Source: Solibacillus faecavium
Lineage (GTDB): Bacteria > Bacillota > Bacilli > Bacillales_A > Planococcaceae
Assembly: GCF_014836905.1 (NCBI RefSeq)
Contig: NZ_JACSPZ010000007.1
Coordinates: 124,001 to 188,000 of the forward strand
Length of the DNA: 64,000 bases
Reading direction: 5' to 3'
Positions 52,769-63,077 of this stretch are shown in pieces (position 1 is the first letter of the stretch; each line of letters begins with the position of its first letter). The notes beneath the pieces were generated by a model. That model did not search any database, was not told the origin of the DNA, and was given only the letters and a program-made list of their open reading frames with translations. The position numbers were made by a program, and so were the translations under genes.

Positions 52769-54514
52769 TTGGATAGTATTAAACGTTATATGCGGTTCGT
52801 AAAGCCGTATAAAATGCTCTTATTTTTAACAATCGTTATCGGTATACTTAAATTTGCAATTCCGCTGTTTTTACCATGGCTACTGCAAATAATTATAGAT
52901 GATATCTTATTAAAAGATGGTCTTTCTACAGAAGAAAAAACGAGGCAGCTATTTACATGGATTGGTATTGCGCTCGTTGTATTCTTTATTATTCGACCAC
53001 CAATCGAATATTACCGTCAATACTTTGCGCAAAATTTAAGTAATAATATATTATTTGATATACGTAAAGAATTGTATGGGCACTTACAGAAATTGAGTTT
53101 AAAATATTATGCAAATACCCGAGCTGGAGAAGTAATTTCAAGGGTAATTAATGATGTCGAGCAAACCAAAAACTTTGTCATGACAGGGTTAATGAATTTA
53201 TGGTTGGATTTAGCAACAATTTTAATCGTCATTGCCATTATGTTTACGATGGATGTAAAGCTGACAATTGTTTCGTTAATTGCACTTCCGTTTTACGCTT
53301 TTAGTGTGAAGTTTTTCTTTGGGAAATTAAGAAGGTTAACTAAGGATAGATCACAGGCATTAGCAGGCGTTCAAAGTTATTTACATGAGCGCGTCGCAGG
53401 GATGAGCATTATAAAAAGTTTCACATTAGAAAAGCATGAGCAAAAAATATTTGATGATACAAATGGTGAGTTTTTAAATAAAGCATTAGCCCACTCGCGT
53501 TGGAATGCGAAGTCTTTTGCTGTCGTTAATACGATTACAGATATGGCACCGTTAATCGTTATCGGATATGCAGGTTACCAATATTTACAAGGTGCACTTT
53601 CAATTGGTGTACTCGTTGCTTTTTATGCATATATTGAACGCCTTTATGGTCCTTTACGTCGTTTAGTAAGCTCGTCAACAACATTGACACAATCTATTGC
53701 CTCGATGGATCGGATGTTTGAGTTAATGGACGAAAAATACGATGTCCAAAATAAACCGAATGCACTGCTACTTCCACCAGCAAAGGGTAAACTTCAATTT
53801 GAAAATGTCACTTTCCAATACGAAAAAGATGGGAAAATAATTTTGAATAATGTGGACTTTACCATTGAGCCGGGACAAACTGTTGCCTTTGTCGGGATGA
53901 GCGGTGGAGGGAAATCAACCATTGTCAGCTTAATCCCACGTTTTTATGATGTAACAGAGGGCGCAGTCAAAATTGATGATCACAATGTTAAAGATGTAAG
54001 TATAGAATCTTTACGTTCGCAAATTGGAATAGTATTGCAAGATAATATTTTGTTTAGTGACTCAGTGAAGCAAAATATTTTAATGGGTAATCCAAATGCA
54101 ACAGATGAAGAAATAGTTGCAGCTGCTAAAGCGGCAAATGCTCATGATTTCATTATGAGTTTACCTGAGGGCTATGATACTAAAGTCGGTGAGCGGGGAG
54201 TCAAACTTTCTGGAGGTCAAAAACAACGTGTAGCAATTGCACGGGTATTTTTGAAAAATCCGCCAATATTAGTATTGGATGAAGCAACTTCAGCGCTTGA
54301 TTTGGAAAGTGAAGCACTTATACAGGATTCACTCGACCGATTAGCACATGATCGTACGACAATTATTATTGCGCATCGACTATCTACTATTACCCATGCA
54401 CATAATATATTTGTTATAGAGCATGGGGAAGTAGTTGAAGCAGGAACCCACCAACTACTAATGGAGCAAGAGGGAGCATATTATAACTTATTCCAAGTAC
54501 AAAAATTAGATTAA
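52769..54514 (+). CDS. ygaD: ABC multidrug/lipid exporter, YgaD-like
   Basis: The ~581-residue half-transporter fuses six membrane helices (~15-310) to an ATPase (~340-580). Walker [10 protein letters not shown], the signature LSGGQKQR, Walker [13 protein letters not shown] and the H-loop IIAHRLST are intact. It likely works as a homodimer exporting drugs or lipids. TTG 52769 gives [14 protein letters not shown], like B. subtilis YgaD, but GAGGGGA is about 12 bases away; GTG 52757 lies too near the Shine-Dalgarno. A terminator follows. Confidence 0.88.
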   Translation: MDSIKRYMRFVKPYKMLLFLTIVIGILKFAIPLFLPWLLQIIIDDILLKDGLSTEEKTRQLFTWIGIALVVFFIIRPPIEYYRQYFAQNLSNNILFDIRKELYGHLQKLSLKYYANTRAGEVISRVINDVEQTKNFVMTGLMNLWLDLATILIVIAIMFTMDVKLTIVSLIALPFYAFSVKFFFGKLRRLTKDRSQALAGVQSYLHERVAGMSIIKSFTLEKHEQKIFDDTNGEFLNKALAHSRWNAKSFAVVNTITDMAPLIVIGYAGYQYLQGALSIGVLVAFYAYIERLYGPLRRLVSSSTTLTQSIASMDRMFELMDEKYDVQNKPNALLLPPAKGKLQFENVTFQYEKDGKIILNNVDFTIEPGQTVAFVGMSGGGKSTIVSLIPRFYDVTEGAVKIDDHNVKDVSIESLRSQIGIVLQDNILFSDSVKQNILMGNPNATDEEIVAAAKAANAHDFIMSLPEGYDTKVGERGVKLSGGQKQRVAIARVFLKNPPILVLDEATSALDLESEALIQDSLDRLAHDRTTIIIAHRLSTITHAHNIFVIEHGEVVEAGTHQLLMEQEGAYYNLFQVQKLD

Positions 54515-54518
54515 ATCC

Positions 54519-54559
54519 AAAAAGCTATGTTGAAACAATAATTCAGCATAGCTTTTTTA
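54519..54559 (+). terminator. Terminator after ygaD
   Basis: AAAAGCTATG-TGAA pairs with TTCA-CATAGCTTTT, followed by T2ATT. Confidence 0.8.
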
Positions 54560-54619
54560 TTAGCTTAATATTCATAATATTCAATAAATTATAGCACGAT
54601 AATGTTGTAAATTTCCAAT

Positions 54620-54628
54620 TGGTATAAT
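54620..54628 (+). promoter_or_regulatory. Extended -10 promoter of the oppDFABC operon
   Basis: TGGTATAAT is a perfect extended -10. No clear -35 is found. It lies ~50 bases before the oppD start. Confidence 0.5.
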
Positions 54629-54649
54629 ATCATATTTTCAAATACTTTT

Positions 54650-54664
54650 AATCTTCAGAATATT
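54650..54664 (+). promoter_or_regulatory. CodY-like box before the oppDFABC operon
   Basis: AATCTTCAGAATATT matches 13 of 15 positions of the CodY consensus. It lies between the extended -10 and the ribosome binding site, a typical repressing position. Confidence 0.45.
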
Positions 54665-54675
54665 GAGGTGGTTGA

Positions 54676-55695
54676 ATGAGTCGAAAAGCTGTGTTGGAAG
54701 TGAGAGAGTTAGAAACTACATTTTTTTCGGACAGTGGAAAGGTTGCTGCTGTTGATCGAATAAGCTTTTCAATTCATGAGGGGGAAATTCTAGCCATCGT
54801 AGGAGAGTCTGGATGTGGGAAAAGTGTAACATCTCTTTCCATAATGGGCCTTGTACCAAGCCCTCCAGGGAAAATAACGAATGGCAGTATTTTATTGAAA
54901 GGGCAAGATATCTTGAAATTTTCTGATAAACAAATGCGAAAGATCCGTGGCAATGAAATCGCTATGATTTTTCAAGAGCCGATGACTTCGCTTAATCCAT
55001 TATTTACAATTGGAAATCAGTTAATTGAAGCGGTACGCATCCATCATCCGAAATGGTCGAAAAAAGAATCTACTGCACGTGCAATAGAAATTATGAAACT
55101 AGTAGGATTACCGAGAGCGGAACAATTGATTAATGATTATCCACATCAGCTATCTGGTGGAATGAGGCAGCGCGTTATGATTGCAATGGCTCTTGTATGT
55201 AATCCAAAAGTGCTCATTGCGGATGAACCCACAACTGCACTGGATGTAACGATACAAGCCCAAATTTTAAAGTTAATGCGTGATTTAAATGAACGATTGA
55301 ACACCGCGGTCTTATTAATTACGCATGATTTAGGGGTTGTTGCTGAAACATGTGAGCGCGTCATTGTAATGTATGCTGGTCAGATTGTGGAAGAAGCACC
55401 GGTTAATGAAATATTTAAAAACCCCCAGCACCCATACACGAAAGGGCTCATCCAATCTGTACCTGATATGCGCTATAAAAAGGATACACTTTATTCCATT
55501 CCAGGTAATGTACCGAAACCAGGCTCTATTTTAGAGGGTTGCCGTTTTGCAGCGCGTTGTGAATATGCATTTGATCGGTGTTTATCCAGCAATCCCCCAC
55601 TATACGATGCATCAGGGGCACATAGAGCACGATGTTTCTTATTGGATATGGAAGAAGGGGGGATTTCACATGTCGAAAGTGCTGCTGAAAGTTGA
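54676..55695 (+). CDS. oppD: Oligopeptide ABC transporter ATP-binding protein OppD, system 2
   Basis: The 339-residue ABC ATPase has Walker A GESGCGKS (~42-49), the signature LSGGMRQRV, Walker [19 protein letters not shown] and the C-terminal CRFAARC..C cluster motif. GAGGTGG precedes the ATG. It is the first gene of the D-F-A-B-C operon; the SBP is third. It overlaps oppF by 26 bases. The operon is inserted between ygaD and ygaE relative to B. subtilis. Confidence 0.94.
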   Translation: MSRKAVLEVRELETTFFSDSGKVAAVDRISFSIHEGEILAIVGESGCGKSVTSLSIMGLVPSPPGKITNGSILLKGQDILKFSDKQMRKIRGNEIAMIFQEPMTSLNPLFTIGNQLIEAVRIHHPKWSKKESTARAIEIMKLVGLPRAEQLINDYPHQLSGGMRQRVMIAMALVCNPKVLIADEPTTALDVTIQAQILKLMRDLNERLNTAVLLITHDLGVVAETCERVIVMYAGQIVEEAPVNEIFKNPQHPYTKGLIQSVPDMRYKKDTLYSIPGNVPKPGSILEGCRFAARCEYAFDRCLSSNPPLYDASGAHRARCFLLDMEEGGISHVESAAES

Positions 55696-56647
55696 TCATT
55701 TAAAGAAATATTTTCCGATTCGCCATGGGATGTTTGCCAGACACGTTGGAGATGTAAAGGCAGTCGATGATGTATCATTCGAACTTTATAAAGGAGAAAC
55801 ACTTGGGATTGTTGGGGAATCAGGATGCGGAAAATCTACTACTGGCCGCGCAATTATGCGTTTACATGAACCGACAGAAGGAAAAGTGTTGTTTGATGGT
55901 ATTGAGCTTACTGATTTAAATAGTGAGCAAATGCGAAAAGTTCGAAGAGATATACAAATGGTATTTCAAGACCCGTACGCATCGTTAAATCCGAGACATA
56001 CGGTAGAAAAAATTTTGGAAGAGCCGTTAATTGTCCATGGCATCGGCAATGCGAAGGAAAGAAAAAATAAGGTTCGAGAATATTTGGAGATTGTAGGACT
56101 GAGCTCATACCATGCGAAGCGTTATCCTCATCAATTTAGTGGAGGACAACGGCAGCGTATTGGAATCGCAAGAGCGCTTATGACCAATCCAAAATTGATT
56201 ATTGCTGATGAACCAGTCTCCGCATTAGATGTATCTATTCAAGCACAAGTATTGAATTTAATGCAAAGACTGCAGGATGATTTAAAGCTCACTTATATAT
56301 TTATTGCACATGATTTAGGTGTTGTACGACATATTAGCGACAGAGTAGGCGTGATGTATTTAGGAAGGCTCGTTGAAATTGCTGAAAGTGAATCACTGTA
56401 TCATGAGCCGCTTCATCCCTATACACAAGCGTTATTATCCGCTGTACCAATACCGGACCCAGTATATGAAAGAGAGCAACTATTACTAAAGGGTGATATT
56501 CCGAGCCCATCCAATCCACCAACAGGGTGTACTTTTCATACGCGATGTCCGCATGCTATGGAAAAATGCAAACAAGTTATTCCTATGCTCCAGAAAATCA
56601 AATCGGGTCATTCTGTTGCGTGTCATTTATATGAAACGCCGCAATGA
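55670..56647 (+). CDS. oppF: Oligopeptide ABC transporter ATP-binding protein OppF, system 2
   Basis: The 325-residue partner ATPase has Walker [20 protein letters not shown], Walker [13 protein letters not shown] and the final [14 protein letters not shown] cluster motif. The frame is open 41 codons upstream within oppD, but AAGGGGGGA spaces correctly for ATG 55670, so the true protein starts [15 protein letters not shown]. It heterodimerises with OppD to power peptide import. Confidence 0.94.
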   Translation: MSKVLLKVDHLKKYFPIRHGMFARHVGDVKAVDDVSFELYKGETLGIVGESGCGKSTTGRAIMRLHEPTEGKVLFDGIELTDLNSEQMRKVRRDIQMVFQDPYASLNPRHTVEKILEEPLIVHGIGNAKERKNKVREYLEIVGLSSYHAKRYPHQFSGGQRQRIGIARALMTNPKLIIADEPVSALDVSIQAQVLNLMQRLQDDLKLTYIFIAHDLGVVRHISDRVGVMYLGRLVEIAESESLYHEPLHPYTQALLSAVPIPDPVYEREQLLLKGDIPSPSNPPTGCTFHTRCPHAMEKCKQVIPMLQKIKSGHSVACHLYETPQ

Positions 56648-56686
56648 TAATAGATTAAAAGAAAAAGAATCTAGGGGGTTGTTTTA

Positions 56687-58333
56687 TTGAAGAAAGGTAA
56701 AGTGTATTCATTAAGTCTCATTATGCTATTAATGATGGCTCTATTTTTGGCTGCTTGTGGTGCTGATGAGGAAGATACGTCAACATCAGAGTCAGGTACA
56801 GATTCAAGTGCGACTAATACAGAAAGCGATGCGACAGACGATTCAAAATCTTCAACACCTCAAATTTTAGTATTTGGTCGTGGGGCAGACTCAGTTTCAC
56901 TTGATCCGGGAACAGTAACGGATGGTGAATCATTTAAAGTTACACAAAACCTTTTTGAAACATTATTGAATTTTGGAGAGCAGGATACAACAATCAATCC
57001 TGGCTTAGCAAAAGAATGGAAAGTAAGTGATGATGGCTTAACGTATACATTCCAGCTTCAGGAAGGCGTGACATTCCATGATGGAACAGATTTCAATGCT
57101 GAAGCGGTTATTAAAAATGTTAACCGTTGGAAAGGTGGAAAAGAAGAGGATTTCTACTACTTCAACTCAATGTTTAAAGCTGAAGGGGAAGATATCATTA
57201 AAGATGTGACAGCAGAAGGGGATTACACTGTTGTATTCACACTTTCCCGTCCGCAGGCACCATTCCTTAAAAACTTGGCAATGAGCCCGTTCGGTATTGC
57301 TTCACCAACTGCATTTGAAGCATCGGGTGATAGCTTTGGTGACCAACCAGTAGGAACTGGACCATTTAAATTTGTAGATTGGAAACGTAATGATTCAATT
57401 ACAATTGAGAAGTTTACAGAATACTGGCAAGAAGGTTTACCTAAATTAGATAAAGTTATTTTCCGTTCTATTCCAGATAACTCTGCTCGCCTTAATGAAT
57501 TAATGGCAGGTAACATTGATTTAGCAGATGGTATTAATCCATCTGATGGTAAGACAGTGGAAGGTGATGCTGAATTACAGCTTATTGAACGTCCATCAAT
57601 GAATATTGGCTATTTAGGATTAACGAATACACGTGCACCATTTGATAACAAATTAGTGCGACAAGCTGTTAACTATGCAATCGATAAACAAGCAATAGTA
57701 GATGCATTCTTTGAAGGTCGCGCGGAAGTTGCAGCAAACCCGATGCCATCATCAATTAGTGGCTATAACGATGCAATTTCTCCGTATCCGTATGATCCGG
57801 AAAAAGCGAAAGCATTATTGGCAGAAGCTGGCTATGACGGAAAAGAAATTGAGCTATGGGCTATGCCTGTACCACGTCCATATATGCCGGACGGTGCTAA
57901 AGTAGCGGAAGTTATTCAGAAAAACTTAGAAGACGTAGGTATTCCATCAAAAATCGTAACATTTGAATGGGCGACATATTTAGAAAAAGCGAAAAATGGA
58001 GAAGCAGATGCGTTCATGCTTGGATGGACTGGCGATAACGGAGATGCAGATAACTTCATTTACACATTATTGGATAAAGACAATATCGGCTCAAATAACT
58101 ATGCGTACTATTCTAATGATGAAGTGCATGAGTTATTAATTAAAGCACAGTCAGAAACTGATGAAAATGTACGTAATGATTTATACAAAAAAGCACAGGA
58201 AATTATTCATGAAGATGCACCGTGGGTTCCGCTTGCTCACTCTACACCATTACTTGCAGCTAAAGCGGGAGTACAAGATTTCAAACCACATCCTACAGGT
58301 TCTGATAAATTAACGAATGTTTCAATTAAATAA
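56687..58333 (+). CDS. oppA: Oligopeptide-binding lipoprotein OppA, system 2
   Basis: The 548-residue SBP family 5 lipoprotein has the lipobox LAACGAD with Cys at ~24, an acidic Ser/Thr-rich linker (~27-55) and family blocks LFETLLNF, GLTYTFQLQEGVTFHDG, GTGPFKFVDW and WTGDNGDADNF. It binds oligopeptides outside the membrane. The start is TTG, with TAGGGGG upstream. It is homologous over its length to the protein at 13959-15599, though the two differ enough to suggest different peptide preferences. Confidence 0.93.
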   Translation: MKKGKVYSLSLIMLLMMALFLAACGADEEDTSTSESGTDSSATNTESDATDDSKSSTPQILVFGRGADSVSLDPGTVTDGESFKVTQNLFETLLNFGEQDTTINPGLAKEWKVSDDGLTYTFQLQEGVTFHDGTDFNAEAVIKNVNRWKGGKEEDFYYFNSMFKAEGEDIIKDVTAEGDYTVVFTLSRPQAPFLKNLAMSPFGIASPTAFEASGDSFGDQPVGTGPFKFVDWKRNDSITIEKFTEYWQEGLPKLDKVIFRSIPDNSARLNELMAGNIDLADGINPSDGKTVEGDAELQLIERPSMNIGYLGLTNTRAPFDNKLVRQAVNYAIDKQAIVDAFFEGRAEVAANPMPSSISGYNDAISPYPYDPEKAKALLAEAGYDGKEIELWAMPVPRPYMPDGAKVAEVIQKNLEDVGIPSKIVTFEWATYLEKAKNGEADAFMLGWTGDNGDADNFIYTLLDKDNIGSNNYAYYSNDEVHELLIKAQSETDENVRNDLYKKAQEIIHEDAPWVPLAHSTPLLAAKAGVQDFKPHPTGSDKLTNVSIK

Positions 58334-58423
58334 TAGAGATTTTATTTAAGTAAAAGGGGAGGTAATACGCCTCTCCTTTTTTTCTACTAGTAGAAACATA
58401 CATTCATAAAAGGGGTGAAGAGC

Positions 58424-59428
58424 ATGCTTCACTACATTGGCAAACGTTTACTGCATTTAATACCAGTATTATTAGGAATGACCTTTTTAGTATTTTTAAT
58501 TATTCGTGCCATTCCTGGTGACCCAGCCCAAGTAATTTTAGGTCAACAAGCTACCGCGGATGCTATAGCAGCGCTTCGCCTAAAGCTAGGGCTCGATAAT
58601 CCATGGTATGTTCAATACTTTGATTATTTAAAAGGAATATTTACAGGTAATTTAGGTGACTCATTAAGAACAAGACAACCGATTGCCTCTGAAATTTGGC
58701 CGTATTTGGCTGCTACATTTGAACTTGCACTTTTCGCTATGATTATTGCTGTTGTTGTCGGAGTAAATGCAGGGATTATTTCCGCATGGTTTCAAAATTC
58801 CTGGTTCGATTACGTGGCGATGGTTATTGCTTTAATAGGAGTCTCCATGCCAATATTTTGGTTAGGATTGATGGAACAATGGGCTTTTGGTATCCAACTA
58901 GGATGGTTGCCAACTTCAGGTCGTGAGGAAGTACGAGACCCAATTGCTGCAATTACACATTTTTATTTGATTGATACGTTATTGCAAGGTAGATGGGATC
59001 AGTTTGTTGATGTAATCAAACATTTAATATTACCTGGTATTGCACTTGCGACAATACCTACAGCAATTATAGCCCGTATGACGAGAGCGTCGATGCTAGA
59101 AGTTATGCGATCGGATTTTGTTCGAACAGCTCGAGCAAAAGGCCAGAAAATGTTTGTGGTTGTTTATAAGCACGCATTGAAAAATGCATTAATCCCTGTG
59201 TTAACGGTAGTAGGTTTACAAACGGGGATGCTTTTAGGCGGTGCCATATTAACTGAAACTATTTTTAGTTGGCCTGGAATAGGACGCTATATATATGAAG
59301 CGATAGGGTTCCGAGATTATCCTGTCATTCAGTCAGGAATTTTAATTGTTGCCTTTTTATTCGTCATGATTAATTTGATAGTCGATATTTTGTATACAGT
59401 AATCGATACACGTATTAAATACAACTAG
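58424..59428 (+). CDS. oppB: Oligopeptide ABC transporter permease OppB, system 2
   Basis: The 334-residue inner-membrane permease has six helices, the N-terminus IGKRLLHLIPVLLGMT, PGDPAQVILG near residue 33 and the EAA loop [32 protein letters not shown] 58424 is supported by AAAGGGGTGA; the ORF opens at 58415 with GTG. An insert of about 20 residues relative to the system 1 protein occurs in the periplasmic loop near 175 (REEVRDPIAAITHFYL region). OppC follows after 16 bp. Confidence 0.93.
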   Translation: MLHYIGKRLLHLIPVLLGMTFLVFLIIRAIPGDPAQVILGQQATADAIAALRLKLGLDNPWYVQYFDYLKGIFTGNLGDSLRTRQPIASEIWPYLAATFELALFAMIIAVVVGVNAGIISAWFQNSWFDYVAMVIALIGVSMPIFWLGLMEQWAFGIQLGWLPTSGREEVRDPIAAITHFYLIDTLLQGRWDQFVDVIKHLILPGIALATIPTAIIARMTRASMLEVMRSDFVRTARAKGQKMFVVVYKHALKNALIPVLTVVGLQTGMLLGGAILTETIFSWPGIGRYIYEAIGFRDYPVIQSGILIVAFLFVMINLIVDILYTVIDTRIKYN

Positions 59429-59444
59429 GGGGGAGGCGCATAGC

Positions 59445-60338
59445 ATGACTGAAATCATACGAAATCAAGTTCGACAAGTTGAAATTGAAGAAGAAGTAAA
59501 AGGACCATGGCAGGAAGCGTGGACGAGTTTCAAAAAAAGTAAATCAGCCTTAGTAGGCAGTGCAATTGTTATATTTTTTGTCCTTGTTGCGGTTGTTGGT
59601 CCCTTTATCGCACCCCAAGGAATTAATGATCAAAATTTAAGTATGCGCTTGCAGCCTCCATCCGCTGAATTTTGGTTTGGGACAGATGATTTAGGTCGTG
59701 ACATTTTTTCGCGAATTTTACATGGTGCTCGAATCTCTTTAACGGTTGGTTTGTCCGCAGTATTAATTTCGGCGGTAGCTGGTAGCTTTTTGGGAATTAT
59801 TGCAGGTTATTATGGTCGTTGGGTTGATACAATTATTTCGCGGATATTTGATATTTTGCTCGCATTCCCAAGTATACTATTGGCGATTGCGATTGTATCG
59901 ATTTTAGGTCCTTCCTTGCAAAATGCATTAATTGCAATTGCGATTATTAATATACCGAACTTTGGTCGACTCATTCGTTCACGAGTTCTTAGTATTAAGG
60001 AAGAGGAATATATTCATGCTGCAAAAGCAATTGGAATGAGAAATACGAGGATATTGTGGAAACATATCTTACCTAATTCTATGACACCTGTAATTGTCCA
60101 AGGAACATTGGCGATTGCAACGGCTATTATTGAAGCTGCAGCACTTGGATTTTTAGGGCTTGGAGCAGAAGCACCTCAGCCGGAGTGGGGGAAAATGTTG
60201 GCAGATGCGCGGATGTTTTTATTAAATGCACCGTGGGCTATGATATTCCCGGGACTTGCAATTATGTTGACGGTAATCGGATTTAACTTAATGGGCGATG
60301 GGCTACGAGATGCACTCGATCCAAAAATGAAAAATTAA
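59445..60338 (+). CDS. oppC: Oligopeptide ABC transporter permease OppC, system 2
   Basis: The 297-residue permease has a long cytoplasmic N-terminus, the FGTDDLGRDIFSR signature (~78-90) and six helices. The EAA loop EYIHAAKAIGMRNTRILWKHILPN binds the ATPases. GGGGGGAGG precedes the ATG. It is the last gene of the operon, followed by a hairpin terminator at its stop codon. Confidence 0.94.
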   Translation: MTEIIRNQVRQVEIEEEVKGPWQEAWTSFKKSKSALVGSAIVIFFVLVAVVGPFIAPQGINDQNLSMRLQPPSAEFWFGTDDLGRDIFSRILHGARISLTVGLSAVLISAVAGSFLGIIAGYYGRWVDTIISRIFDILLAFPSILLAIAIVSILGPSLQNALIAIAIINIPNFGRLIRSRVLSIKEEEYIHAAKAIGMRNTRILWKHILPNSMTPVIVQGTLAIATAIIEAAALGFLGLGAEAPQPEWGKMLADARMFLLNAPWAMIFPGLAIMLTVIGFNLMGDGLRDALDPKMKN

Positions 60339-60375
60339 AAAGAGGAGGTGTGCAAAAGCACATCTTCTCTTTTTA
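60336..60375 (+). terminator. Terminator after oppC
   Basis: AAAGAG-AG-TGTGC pairs with GCACA-CT-CTCTTT around AAAA, followed by a T run. It can also serve the convergent ygaE gene. Confidence 0.75.
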
Positions 60376-60385
60376 AGTAGTTCGT

Positions 60386-61480
60386 CTAATAAAAGTCTGA
60401 TTCTAAATTAAGATTTTTTTCCTCGCTATGATAGCTACGGTAGGAAACGATTAACGTATCCAGATGCTCTAGGTTTTCCTCGTAATCTAAAATCCTGGAT
60501 AAAATATAAAGCAAATGGTAGCTTGAAAACTGTTCATCTTCAGAAGCCTCTTCCTGAGCGAGAGCAATTTGTTTAATGAATTGCTCCATAAGCTCACTAC
60601 CTTGTAAATATTCCTCATGCCGCGTCCATTTTGAATGTTCGGGCCTTAGTTTTCCTGTATATTTCAATAATAGTTGTTCATGATAGGTTAGTAAAAAGTC
60701 CAGCCGTTCCTGAATAATAATTTGGAATTTACTCGGCAAATTACCAAGTTCGTTTTCATGCTTATGCAATCGGACTAGTAATTCATAGCTTTTTTTCGAA
60801 GTTAATAGCATTTGACGATATATGACAAGTTTACGTGCTTTAATATATTTATGTTTTTTGGAATAGCCGCGTTCTTCTCTAAAAAAGCCATACATTGTAT
60901 CCAATTCATTTAGACGGGATTCCAATTTATTGACAGCCATCTTAGTAGATGTATGTTCGCTTGCTTGGCGTACAGCTAGACGGGTCCAACGAATAATATC
61001 ATCTTGTATGGAGTTAATTTTTTTAAACAGCTTTACTTCATATTTCGGTGGCAAAAATACTAAATTTACAACAAATGCAGCAAAAACACCGAGCATAATT
61101 GTTCCAAAACGAATTAAGCCAAACATTAAAAAGTCATCACCAGGCACTTCCATAATGGCAATAACAGTTACAAGTGCAAGTGAAATTGACTTTTCGAGAT
61201 TCAATTTCATCATAAGACCGATTACGATAATTGCAGCAATACCGACTGCAACGATATGATGTCCGAATAGTAAACCGAATAGTACAGCAACAGTGGCGCC
61301 GATAAAATTCCCTTGTATTTGCTCTAAAATAGTAAGATAAGATCGGTAAATAGAAGGCTGAATAGCAAAGACAGCAGCAATAGCAGCAAATACAGGTGAG
61401 GGAACATCTAATATTTGGGCTAAAAATAAAGCAAAGACGATTGCAACGCCAGTTTTTAATACACGTGCACCTAGTTTCAT
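60386..61480 (-). CDS. ygaE: FUSC/ArAE-type membrane protein, YgaE-like
   Basis: The ~364-residue protein has an N-terminal half of about six short hydrophobic helices (~8-140) and a long hydrophilic C-terminal part with coiled-coil character. The pattern FAAIAAVFAIQPSIYRSYLTILEQIQGNFIGA is typical of the aromatic acid exporter family ArAE/FUSC. The substrate is unknown. ATG 61480 is preferred because AAAGGAGG lies 8 bases upstream. It is the next gene of the conserved yga block, downstream of gsaB on the minus strand. Confidence 0.85.
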   Translation of the reverse strand: MKLGARVLKTGVAIVFALFLAQILDVPSPVFAAIAAVFAIQPSIYRSYLTILEQIQGNFIGATVAVLFGLLFGHHIVAVGIAAIIVIGLMMKLNLEKSISLALVTVIAIMEVPGDDFLMFGLIRFGTIMLGVFAAFVVNLVFLPPKYEVKLFKKINSIQDDIIRWTRLAVRQASEHTSTKMAVNKLESRLNELDTMYGFFREERGYSKKHKYIKARKLVIYRQMLLTSKKSYELLVRLHKHENELGNLPSKFQIIIQERLDFLLTYHEQLLLKYTGKLRPEHSKWTRHEEYLQGSELMEQFIKQIALAQEEASEDEQFSSYHLLYILSRILDYEENLEHLDTLIVSYRSYHSEEKNLNLESDFY

Positions 61481-61515
61481 GTACACTTCCTCCTTTCTTG
61501 CGGAGTTATGATATA

Positions 61516-61551
61516 GAAGCCACTATAAACTAAGAATTTATAGTGGCTTTC
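61516..61551. terminator. Hairpin after gsaB
   Basis: AAGCCACTATAAA pairs with TTTATAGTGGCTT around CTAAGAA. The T run is short on the minus strand. Confidence 0.65.
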
Positions 61552-61656
61552 TTGTTTGTCTTGTATTATAGAATATCGCATCTAGGGAAACTTTCAAGTA
61601 ATGTTTTGTGCATCGGATACTCCAATAACTTGGAGGGCATCTTTTCGCTTTAGTTC

Positions 61657-62943
61657 CTATAATTGAGAGAATGCGTAATCTACCGCTCTTAATGTTTCTT
61701 CTATATCAGCTACGGTATGCTCTGTCGTTAAGAACCATGCTTCATATTTTGAAGGGGCTAAGTTGATGCCTTGTGATAACATTAATTTAAAGAAGCGACC
61801 GAACTTTTCACCATCCGTGTTTTCCGCTTGTTCATAGTTTTCTACTTTTACATCTGTGAAGTAAATAGCGAATGCGCCTTTTAAACGGTTTAATGTAATC
61901 GTTACATTATGTTTTTGGGCAGCTGCTAAAATACCTTCTTCAAGAAGAGCACCTAAGCGATCCATTTCTTCATAAATACCCGGTTGCTGCAACACTTCAA
62001 GACATGCAATTCCTGCTTGCATACTTGCAGGGTTTCCGGCCATTGTACCTGCCTGATATGTAGGGCCAAGTGGAGCTACTGTTTCCATAACTTCTTTACG
62101 ACCACCGTATGCACCGATTGGCAGACCGCCACCGATTACTTTCCCCATTGCGACTAAGTCCGGAGTTAAGCCAAGCATTGTATGTGCTGCCCCGTAGTGG
62201 AAACGGAAAGCTGTAATGACTTCATCGTGTATTGTTAAGGCACCATACTCTTTTGCCAATGCATGTACATGTTCTAAAAATCCTTTATGCGGTTCAACAA
62301 TTCCAAAGTTGCCAACGATTGGCTCGATTAAAATCCCTGCAACATCATTACCCCATTTTTCCATTGCTAATGTGAATTGTTCCTTATTGTTAAAAGGAAC
62401 TGTAATTACTTCCGTAGCGACAGCATGAGGAACACCGGCAGAGTCAGGCGAACCTAATGTTGCTGGACCTGATCCCGCAGCAACAAGTACTTGGTCGAAG
62501 TGACCGTGATAGCAACCGGCAAATTTAATGATCTTTGTACGGCCTGTAAATGCGCGTGCTACACGGACACATGTCATCACGGCTTCTGTACCGGAGTTGT
62601 TAAAACGTACTTTATCCAATGTAGGAATTGCTTCTTTTAACATTTTTGCGAATTTGATTTCATGCTCTGTCGGTGTACCGAATAATACACCTGTTTCTGC
62701 GGCATGGGTGATAGCTTTTGCGATATGAGGATGACCATGACCTGTAACGATCGGTCCATAGGCTGCTAAATAATCGATGTAACGATTACCGTCTACATCC
62801 CAAAAGTATGCTCCTTTACCGCGGACCATGACAACAGGTGCGCCGCCGCCAACTGCTTTATAAGAACGGGATGGACTATTTACCCCGCCAACGATATGTT
62901 CGAGTGCTTCTGCATGAAGTTGCTCAGATTTAGTATGATTCAT
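61657..62943 (-). CDS. gsaB: Glutamate-1-semialdehyde 2,1-aminomutase, GsaB
   Basis: The 428-residue PLP enzyme makes 5-aminolevulinate from glutamate-1-semialdehyde in the C5 pathway of tetrapyrrole synthesis. The PLP lysine is in [18 protein letters not shown] (Lys ~268), with [10 protein letters not shown] upstream and [10 protein letters not shown] after. The length is standard. In Bacillus this second copy lies outside the hem operon, next to bcp, as here. GGAGGAAT precedes the ATG on the minus strand. It is divergent from bcp. Confidence 0.93.
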   Translation of the reverse strand: MNHTKSEQLHAEALEHIVGGVNSPSRSYKAVGGGAPVVMVRGKGAYFWDVDGNRYIDYLAAYGPIVTGHGHPHIAKAITHAAETGVLFGTPTEHEIKFAKMLKEAIPTLDKVRFNNSGTEAVMTCVRVARAFTGRTKIIKFAGCYHGHFDQVLVAAGSGPATLGSPDSAGVPHAVATEVITVPFNNKEQFTLAMEKWGNDVAGILIEPIVGNFGIVEPHKGFLEHVHALAKEYGALTIHDEVITAFRFHYGAAHTMLGLTPDLVAMGKVIGGGLPIGAYGGRKEVMETVAPLGPTYQAGTMAGNPASMQAGIACLEVLQQPGIYEEMDRLGALLEEGILAAAQKHNVTITLNRLKGAFAIYFTDVKVENYEQAENTDGEKFGRFFKLMLSQGINLAPSKYEAWFLTTEHTVADIEETLRAVDYAFSQL

Positions 62944-63077
62944 AATTTATTCCTCCAAAATAGGTTACATGAAATGATTTCATATCTATTGTAGTATGTA
63001 ATGAAAGGGAACGCCAAAGAAATTGAAGCAACGGGCATTGTTTTGTATCATAGAAGAAAAATTTGGAGGGAAAAGAC

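Noticed and set aside
54515-60400. Mobile element carrying the second Opp operon
   Set aside because: No transposase, integrase, terminal inverted repeats or target duplications were seen at the borders.
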